Notes under the pieces: generated by a model
What the model was told of the DNA's origin: nothing
Seen by the model: the letters and a program-made list of their open reading frames with translations, nothing else
The model's database searches: none
Position numbers and translations under genes: made by a program
Assembly (NCBI RefSeq): GCF_002157875.1
Contig: NZ_CP021376.1
Coordinates: 2,217,501 to 2,281,500, forward strand
DNA from: Oceanisphaera avium
GTDB lineage: Bacteria; Pseudomonadota; Gammaproteobacteria; Enterobacterales; Aeromonadaceae
Length of the DNA: 64,000 nucleotides
Direction of reading: 5' to 3'
Part shown: positions 58,637-64,000 of the stretch, piece by piece
How the letters are laid out: each line of letters opens with the position of its first letter
How positions within the stretch are numbered: position 1 is the stretch's first letter

Positions 58637-59998
58637 TTACTTACCAATACAAAAGCTGGAGAAAATCTCACCCAGTAAATCATCAGATGTAAAAGCACCG
58701 GTAATGTGGCTTAAACACTCTTGCGCTAAGCGCAGCTCTTCTGCTACTAGCTCGCCCGCTTGGTAAACCTCGAGTTGCTCTTTAGCCATCTGTAAGTGCT
58801 GGTCGGCATTATCTAGCGCGTCTAAGTGGCGGCGGCGGGCACTAAAGCTGCCCTCGGTGCCGCCCTGAAAGCCCATGCAGTCTTTTAAATGTTCTTTTAG
58901 CGCCTCAACCCCTTGGCCGGTCATGGCAGAAATAGGATACACCGCATGCTCGCCATCACTGACGACGGTGAGTGCTTCACCACTTAAGTCAGCTTTATTG
59001 CGGATCACGGTCAGACCAATGTGGGCAGGTAGGCGATCGATAAAGTCTGGCCAAATATCTTTAGGGTGGCGGGCTTGGGTAGTGGTGCCATCCACCATAA
59101 ACAGGATGCGATCCGCTTGTTCTATTTCAGCCCATGCGCGCTCTATGCCAATGCGCTCCACTGCATCGGTGGCTTCGCGCAAACCCGCGGTATCAATAAT
59201 ATGCAGCGGCATGCCATCAAGATGAATAAATTCTCGCAACACATCACGGGTGGTGCCCGCAATGTCGGTGACGATGGCCGAGTCTTTGCCTGCTAGCGCA
59301 TTCAGCAAACTCGACTTACCGGCGTTAGGGCGACCCGCTATCACCACTTTCATGCCCTCGCGCATAATGGCGCCTTGGCGGGCTTGGCGTTGTACTTCGC
59401 TTAAGTTATCGATAATGGCATATAAACCCGCGGCAATTTTACCGTCTGATAAAAAATCCACTTCTTCTTCAGGAAAATCAATCGCCGCTTCTACATAAAT
59501 GCGCAGGTTAATGAGTGCCTGTACTAAGGCGTGTACATGATTAGAAAACTCACCTTGCAGCGAGTGCAGTGCCGAGCGCGCGGCTTGCTCACTTGAGGCT
59601 TCTATTAAGTCGGCAATGGCTTCGGCTTGAGCAAGGTCTAATTTATCATTAAGAAAAGCGCGTTCGCTAAACTCACCGGCCTTGGCGGGGCGAAGATTTG
59701 GCAGCATTAAAATACGCTTTATTAGCATGTCTAGCACCACAGGGCCGCCGTGGCCTTGCAGCTCTAATACATCTTCGCCGGTAAAGCTATTAGGGCCTTT
59801 AAATAGCAGTGCTATGCCTTGGTCTAATACTTGGTTGGTGTGGTCTTTAAAGGGCAGATACTCTGCATAACGTACTTTAGGCACTTTGCCTAACACGGCT
59901 CGCGCTACTGCCTCGGCATCGGGGCCGGAAACTCGGATGATGCCCACCCCGCCGCGGCCAGGGGCGGTGGCTTGAGCGACTATGGTATCTAATGGCAT
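58637..59998 (-). CDS. mnmE: tRNA modification GTPase MnmE
   Basis: MnmE partners with MnmG in wobble-uridine modification and hydrolyses GTP. The protein begins [21 protein letters not shown] from the ATG at 59998 (GGAG upstream), has the G1 loop [14 protein letters not shown], the G3 DTAGLREA and the C-terminal CIGK motif. From this start it is 453 residues, equal to E. coli (454). Six or seven extra residues in a longer frame are unlikely to be used. Confidence 0.97.
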   Translation of the reverse strand: MPLDTIVAQATAPGRGGVGIIRVSGPDAEAVARAVLGKVPKVRYAEYLPFKDHTNQVLDQGIALLFKGPNSFTGEDVLELQGHGGPVVLDMLIKRILMLPNLRPAKAGEFSERAFLNDKLDLAQAEAIADLIEASSEQAARSALHSLQGEFSNHVHALVQALINLRIYVEAAIDFPEEEVDFLSDGKIAAGLYAIIDNLSEVQRQARQGAIMREGMKVVIAGRPNAGKSSLLNALAGKDSAIVTDIAGTTRDVLREFIHLDGMPLHIIDTAGLREATDAVERIGIERAWAEIEQADRILFMVDGTTTQARHPKDIWPDFIDRLPAHIGLTVIRNKADLSGEALTVVSDGEHAVYPISAMTGQGVEALKEHLKDCMGFQGGTEGSFSARRRHLDALDNADQHLQMAKEQLEVYQAGELVAEELRLAQECLSHITGAFTSDDLLGEIFSSFCIGK

Positions 59999-60031
59999 TG
60001 TTAGTACTCCACTGCACAAGGCTTTTGCATT

Positions 60032-60056
60032 AAAAAGGCGACCCTTAGGTCGCCTT
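60032..60056 (-). terminator. Terminator between yidC and mnmE
   Basis: AGGCGACC/GGTCGCCT hairpin followed by TTTTTAAT on the minus strand. Confidence 0.8.
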
Positions 60057-60094
60057 TAGTCTATTGATTTGGGCGGTGTTCAGCCAGTAAGTTA

Positions 60095-61777
60095 TTAGGC
60101 AGCGGGTTTACCGTGTAAGCCTTTTTTCTCAAGCTGGCGGAAAATATACCACTGCTGAGTGATGGTCACTATGTTACTCACCAACCAGTACAGTGTGAGA
60201 CCGGCAGGGAACCATAAGAAGAAGAAGGTAAAGATAATCGGCATAAACTGCATCACTTTTTGCTGCAGCGGATCCGTGACCGTAGTCGGGCTCATCTTCT
60301 GAATGAGGAACATACTGATACCCATGAGGATAGGCAGCACGAAGTAGGGGTCTTTTACCGATAAGTCGTTAATCCATAAGATGAAAGGCGCGTGGCGCAG
60401 TTCCACAGACTCCATCAGTACCCAGTATAGGGAGATGAAGATCGGCATTTGTACCAAAATCGGTAAGCAACCGCCTAGTGGATTAACTTTCTCTTTCTTA
60501 TACAGCTCCATCATGCCTTGAGACATTTTCTGGCGATCATCGCCATAGCGCTCTTTGAGTGCCGCCAATTTAGGCTGCAGCATGCGCATCTTAGCCATGG
60601 AGGTGTACTGAGCTTTAGTTAAGGGATACATCACACCGCGCACCACAAAGGTGGTTAAGATAATGGCTAGGCCCCAGTTCACGGCAAAGCTTTGTAAAAA
60701 GTGCAGTAATTTAAACAGTGGCTGGGCGATAAACCATAACCAGCCATAGTCGACGGTTAAGTCGAGGTTATCAGCAGCAGCGGCCATTTTCTTTTGTAGC
60801 TTAGGGCCTAACCACAGCTCGGCAGACAAAGTCTGCTCACTGTTAGGCGCCACTGTAATAGGTTGCGCTTTAAAGCCAATAATGGCTTGATTACGGCTAT
60901 TTAAGAAGCTGCTATAAATTTGATTACCGTCTTCTTGAGGCGCAATCCAAGCTGACACAAAGTAGTGTTGCAGCATGGCCACCCAGCCATTGCTGGTGGT
61001 TTGCGCTAAGTTAGCTTCTTTGGTTTTCTTAAAGTCATACTTGGTGTAGCGAGTTTCATCGCTGGAATAAGCAGGGCCACGATAGGCAGACGCCATCAGC
61101 ATGTTGCCGCTTTTGTCAGTAGTTACCGCTTCCACACTTTGTTTTAGCTGACCATAAAGCTGAGCTTGTACTGGCTCTTCGCTTTTATTATCAATTTGGT
61201 AGCTGACTTTAACCAGGTGGCTGTCACGGGTTAACGTGAAAATCTTGGTAAAGACCACGCCCTTATCATTAGTAAAGGTGAGCGGTACGCTTAAGGTATC
61301 TTGACCTTCGGCCAGTGCATAATCTTGCTGTTCGGTTTGATAAACAGGGCGCCCTTTACTATTAGCATCGGGTCCATCGCGACCAATTAGGCCGCTTTGC
61401 GCGATATTAACGAAGTTGTCGGTGTCGCTGAGCAGCACAAATTTTTCATCTGAGTCTAAGCGCTCATCGTGCTCTAGTAATTCGGTACCTACAATGTCGC
61501 CACCTCGAGTATCTATGGTGAGCTTTAAGGTATCTGAAATAAGCGTAATGCGATTAGGGCTAGCAGCAGGTGTTTGCGCATCGGTAGGAATTTCACCTTC
61601 AGCAGCCACGCTATCAGACTCAGGAACGAAATTTTCGTCATCTAAGTTTGGGTTAGCCGTGGTTTGGCTGGTTTGCTGGACTACAGGCTCGGGATTTTTA
61701 TGCTCATCCCACTTTTGCCAGATGAGAAAACTCACCAGCAGCAGAGCGACTATCAGTAAATTGCGTTGAGATTCCAT
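60095..61777 (-). CDS. yidC: Membrane protein insertase YidC
   Basis: YidC inserts inner-membrane proteins (including ATP synthase c) with or without SecYEG. The gammaproteobacterial type has an N-terminal membrane anchor (MESQRNLLIVALLLVSFLIW), a large periplasmic domain, and five C-terminal helices (GGCLPILVQMPIFISLYWVL; LTLYWLVSNIVTITQQWYI). The start at 61777 matches the family N-terminus and gives 560 residues; the frame open to 61819 would overlap yidD. Confidence 0.97.
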   Translation of the reverse strand: MESQRNLLIVALLLVSFLIWQKWDEHKNPEPVVQQTSQTTANPNLDDENFVPESDSVAAEGEIPTDAQTPAASPNRITLISDTLKLTIDTRGGDIVGTELLEHDERLDSDEKFVLLSDTDNFVNIAQSGLIGRDGPDANSKGRPVYQTEQQDYALAEGQDTLSVPLTFTNDKGVVFTKIFTLTRDSHLVKVSYQIDNKSEEPVQAQLYGQLKQSVEAVTTDKSGNMLMASAYRGPAYSSDETRYTKYDFKKTKEANLAQTTSNGWVAMLQHYFVSAWIAPQEDGNQIYSSFLNSRNQAIIGFKAQPITVAPNSEQTLSAELWLGPKLQKKMAAAADNLDLTVDYGWLWFIAQPLFKLLHFLQSFAVNWGLAIILTTFVVRGVMYPLTKAQYTSMAKMRMLQPKLAALKERYGDDRQKMSQGMMELYKKEKVNPLGGCLPILVQMPIFISLYWVLMESVELRHAPFILWINDLSVKDPYFVLPILMGISMFLIQKMSPTTVTDPLQQKVMQFMPIIFTFFFLWFPAGLTLYWLVSNIVTITQQWYIFRQLEKKGLHGKPAA

Positions 61778-61784
61778 AGTTTTC

Positions 61785-62027
61785 TTATCTTCGCTTTGTC
61801 GGGACCGGATCGTGGCCACTAGGACCTAAAGGATGGCATTTTAGTAGACGTTTGACTGTTAACCAACCGCCTTTTAAAAAGCCGTGGAGCCGGATGGCTT
61901 CAATGGCGTATTGCGAACAGGTGGGGGTAAAGCGACACCTGGGCCCAAGCAATGGACTGATGACCACTTGGTATAGGCGAATAATGCCTACGCTGAGTCG
62001 TTGCAGCGGCGAGAAAGCGTGCGCCAT
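61785..62027 (-). CDS. yidD: Membrane protein insertion efficiency factor YidD
   Basis: An 80-residue YidD protein with the family motifs [20 protein letters not shown] and [13 protein letters not shown]. It is thought to assist YidC. It overlaps rnpA by 40 bp and ends just before the yidC start, the standard rpmH-rnpA-yidD-yidC order. Confidence 0.95.
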   Translation of the reverse strand: MAHAFSPLQRLSVGIIRLYQVVISPLLGPRCRFTPTCSQYAIEAIRLHGFLKGGWLTVKRLLKCHPLGPSGHDPVPTKRR

Positions 62028-62350
62028 AATCTATCCAGCAGTTCGAACAGCTCGTCGTTGGGTACCTCTCCAACACCACGTTTAGCGATCACCACGATAT
62101 CGACACTGGGTAATTGATGTTGCTTTAAACGAAAACTTTCGCGGGCAACACGCTTTATCCTGTTGCGCCAAACGGCACGTTTGAGTGCTTTTTTAGGTAC
62201 AGCTAATCCCAGTCTGGGATGACCTAGTTCATTTGGTTTAGCAAGAAGAGTGAGATATGGAGATGCGGCTCGGACGGGGTTGTCGAAGACGTTTTTAAAA
62301 TGGGCGGGAGTTAACAAACGTAACTCCCGTGTAAAGGTGTGTCTGGCCAT
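61988..62350 (-). CDS. rnpA: Ribonuclease P protein component
   Basis: The protein part of RNase P, which matures tRNA 5' ends. The 120-residue product has a basic RNR-type motif ([16 protein letters not shown]) and [12 protein letters not shown], typical of RnpA. It overlaps rpmH by one base (TAATG) and yidD by 40 bp. Confidence 0.96.
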   Translation of the reverse strand: MARHTFTRELRLLTPAHFKNVFDNPVRAASPYLTLLAKPNELGHPRLGLAVPKKALKRAVWRNRIKRVARESFRLKQHQLPSVDIVVIAKRGVGEVPNDELFELLDRLWRTLSRRCNDSA

Positions 62351-62484
62351 TAGGCGCTCAGACGGACACGACCCTTGGCGCGACGAGCAGCCAATACTTT
62401 GCGACCACCAACAGTGGCCTTGCGAGCACGGAAACCGTGGCTGCGTTTGCGCTTCAAATTTGAAGGTTGAAAAGTGCGTTTCAT
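62350..62484 (-). CDS. rpmH: 50S ribosomal protein L34
   Basis: A 44-residue very basic protein, [18 protein letters not shown] at its start and [10 protein letters not shown] at its end, which is the L34 pattern. The gene is short but unmistakable. Its stop codon shares a base with the rnpA ATG. Confidence 0.97.
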   Translation of the reverse strand: MKRTFQPSNLKRKRSHGFRARKATVGGRKVLAARRAKGRVRLSA

Positions 62485-62866
62485 AGTAGTTATTACCGCT
62501 GTGTCAGTTAGCTATACAGTTGGCCATGTCCACGATTGACGCATAAGCATCACCGAGACGGCCTCACCAAAGAGGCCGAATTCTAAACAGTTCTGTTTAT
62601 GACGTCAATCAACATGCCGTTGATTGGTGACCAATAACGAAACAATCGCTGTTTCTTCAGGTCGATCCCAAGATCCTTAACGATCGCGGGGGCTGGAATT
62701 ATACAGAGCCCTTAAGTGTTAGCAACAAAAACTGCTATTGAGTTGTGCCAGAGCCACTAAAAAATAGCTAACCATATAAATCTTAATGCAAGTGATAGTA
62801 ATTACTATTTAGATCTATTAATGTAAGGCGCCAATTAACCCCCAATATGGAACTAAGGGAATATCC
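62485..62866. other. rpmH upstream region, without dnaA
   Basis: About 380 bp with no gene. In many relatives dnaA starts on the other side of this gap; here it does not. Two hairpins are visible (GGCCTC/GAGGCC near 62560-62577 and CAATCAAC/GTTGATTG at 62606-62626). No DnaA-box cluster was found. Confidence 0.5.
62793..62810. promoter_or_regulatory. Possible Fur box before the TonB receptor
   Basis: TGATAGTAATTACTATTT is a nearly palindromic AT-rich sequence resembling a Fur site, about 57 bp upstream of the receptor ATG. Match to the Fur consensus is only moderate. Confidence 0.45.
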
Positions 62867-64000
62867 ATGTCCAGCCGTACACTTTTATCTGCCTCTATTG
62901 CTTTGGCCTTTTCACCGCCGCTATTTAGCCAATCCTTATCTTTTTTAGATGAAACCGTGGTGTCGGCAACGCGCCACGAGCAACTTAAAAAAGAGGTGTC
63001 TTCTTCAATCGCCACCGCCACTCGTCAAGAGATGGATACTAACTTGGTACACACCATAGGTGAGGCGCTTAAGTATACGCCGGGGGTCGCCGCGACGGGC
63101 AGCGGACGCTTTGGATTGTCAGGATTTAATATTCGTGGTGTAGAAGGCAGTCGCATTAAAACCATGATCGATGGCGTACAACAACCTGTACCTTATAACC
63201 CCGGCGCTAATGAACAGCGCAGTTATCCTAATGCCATTGAGATAGATACCTTACAAACTATAGAGGTAAATAAAGGACCTGCTTCTACCTTGTATGGCTC
63301 TGATGCCATTGGCGGGGCCGTATTATTAAAAACTAAAGATCCCAGTGATGTACTGCGTAGCAAAGACAATGAACAGCGCTTTGGCATTAAGAGCAGTTAT
63401 GCCTCGGTGAATGAAGAGTTTAAAAACACTGCCACTTGGGCGCTGCGCCAAGGGGCATGGGAGAGCTTAGTGATGGCCACCTATGCCAATGGCCATGAAA
63501 CAAACGCCCACGGCAGTGGGTTAGACGTGGAAGGGCCGATGCGAGGGTTAGCGAACCCAGCGGATGCTCAGTTAGGTAATCTATTAGCTAAGGCCTATTA
63601 CCAAGTGAATGAGCATCATAAAGTGGGTGCCACGGTAGAGTACTATCAAAAGCAATATGATGAACAAGAGCTTAATTATAATGGCTATAGCATTATGCCC
63701 GGCTTTACCTACACGGATAATTACAATAAAGATAAGCGAGAGCGTTTACGCCTTGGCCTCAGTCATCAATGGCAGCTAGCAGCGCCTCTAGCCGATCGCC
63801 TTGATTGGTCCCTTAATATGCAAGACTCACGCTCTTTATATAAAAATTACGACACTACAGACGCCAATGGTCGCCGCCAGCGAGCGCGCAGTGCCCAAGA
63901 TAAAGCGATACAAGTTGATGCCGCGTTTCCTAAACTTGCCGGTGCTGAGCAAGCTCACCTGCTCACCTATGGCGCCAGCTTTATTCATAATGACTTTCAA
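62867..64000 (+). CDS. TonB-dependent receptor, heme/hemoglobin type (5' part)
   Basis: The first 378 codons of an outer-membrane receptor continuing past the window edge. A signal peptide is visible (MSSRTLLSASIALAFS), then DETVVSATRHEQL as a TonB-box-like start. The plug domain shows FNIRGVEGSRIKTMIDGVQ and TLYGSDAIGGAVLLKTKD, which fit hemoglobin/heme/transferrin-type receptors (HutA/HmuR-like). AAGGGA lies before the ATG. The exact ligand cannot be judged from the part seen. Confidence 0.88.
   Translation, partial: MSSRTLLSASIALAFSPPLFSQSLSFLDETVVSATRHEQLKKEVSSSIATATRQEMDTNLVHTIGEALKYTPGVAATGSGRFGLSGFNIRGVEGSRIKTMIDGVQQPVPYNPGANEQRSYPNAIEIDTLQTIEVNKGPASTLYGSDAIGGAVLLKTKDPSDVLRSKDNEQRFGIKSSYASVNEEFKNTATWALRQGAWESLVMATYANGHETNAHGSGLDVEGPMRGLANPADAQLGNLLAKAYYQVNEHHKVGATVEYYQKQYDEQELNYNGYSIMPGFTYTDNYNKDKRERLRLGLSHQWQLAAPLADRLDWSLNMQDSRSLYKNYDTTDANGRRQRARSAQDKAIQVDAAFPKLAGAEQAHLLTYGASFIHNDFQ

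Overview
The window looks like the replication-origin neighbourhood of a marine gammaproteobacterium, probably from the Aeromonadales/Vibrionales side of the class. Support comes from the leftward block mnmG-rsmG-parA-parB-atpIBEFHAGDC, an E. coli-type oriC (GATC-rich, DnaA boxes) between mnmG and mioC, a luxPQ-type locus, and the rpmH-rnpA-yidD-yidC-mnmE block. Genus assignment is inference. No transposase, prophage, CRISPR array, tRNA or rRNA gene was recognised.

Layout. 0.3-2.3 kb: luxP and a luxQ-like gene that ends after its second membrane segment. 2.3-5.8 kb: glmS and glmU (UDP-GlcNAc supply). 6.0-12.9 kb: the complete F1Fo ATP synthase operon with promoter and terminator. 13.0-17.4 kb: parB, parA, rsmG, mnmG. 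17.4-17.9 kb: oriC. 17.9 kb: mioC. Two parS-like sites lie at 22.3 and 24.3 kb, inside genes.

From 18.6 to 58.6 kb about 40 kb of metabolic, transport and accessory genes separate mioC from mnmE, which are close together in many relatives. The stretch holds gdhA, ridA, a MOSC/flavin/2Fe-2S fusion, a D-lactate dehydrogenase-type FAD/Fe-S enzyme, a YdgJ-like oxidoreductase, yehS and an RRM protein. A TPP-riboswitch-controlled sodium symporter follows, then a nitroreductase/EamA/LysR module and pyrC. Next come a second TPP riboswitch driving an SDR + LLM monooxygenase operon, a DJ-1/PfpI protein, sstT, a YeiE-like regulator with a TDT exporter, and a Mn/Fe-type sitABCD operon. A type I restriction-modification locus with two Fic/Doc-family genes occupies 44.8-53.4 kb. 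A NemR-like electrophile-response cluster (curA, Fe-alcohol dehydrogenase, nemR-like), yqjG and a glutaredoxin-MauE fusion complete the stretch.

58.6-62.5 kb: mnmE, yidC, yidD, rnpA and rpmH, transcribed leftward. dnaA, often the divergent neighbour of rpmH, is not there; a TonB-dependent heme/hemoglobin-type receptor with a possible Fur box begins instead and runs off the window.

The most interesting points are: the TPP-riboswitch SDR-LLM operon, a candidate thiamin-precursor salvage or catabolic route; the type I R-M locus with a fic gene apparently inserted between hsdM and hsdS, flanked by copies of the hsdM 3' end and facing an antisense antitoxin-like ORF; the kinase-less LuxQ; and two kinds of foldable intergenic repeat (twin-hairpin elements near 27.0 and 56.6 kb, and a MITE-like element at 40.5 kb).
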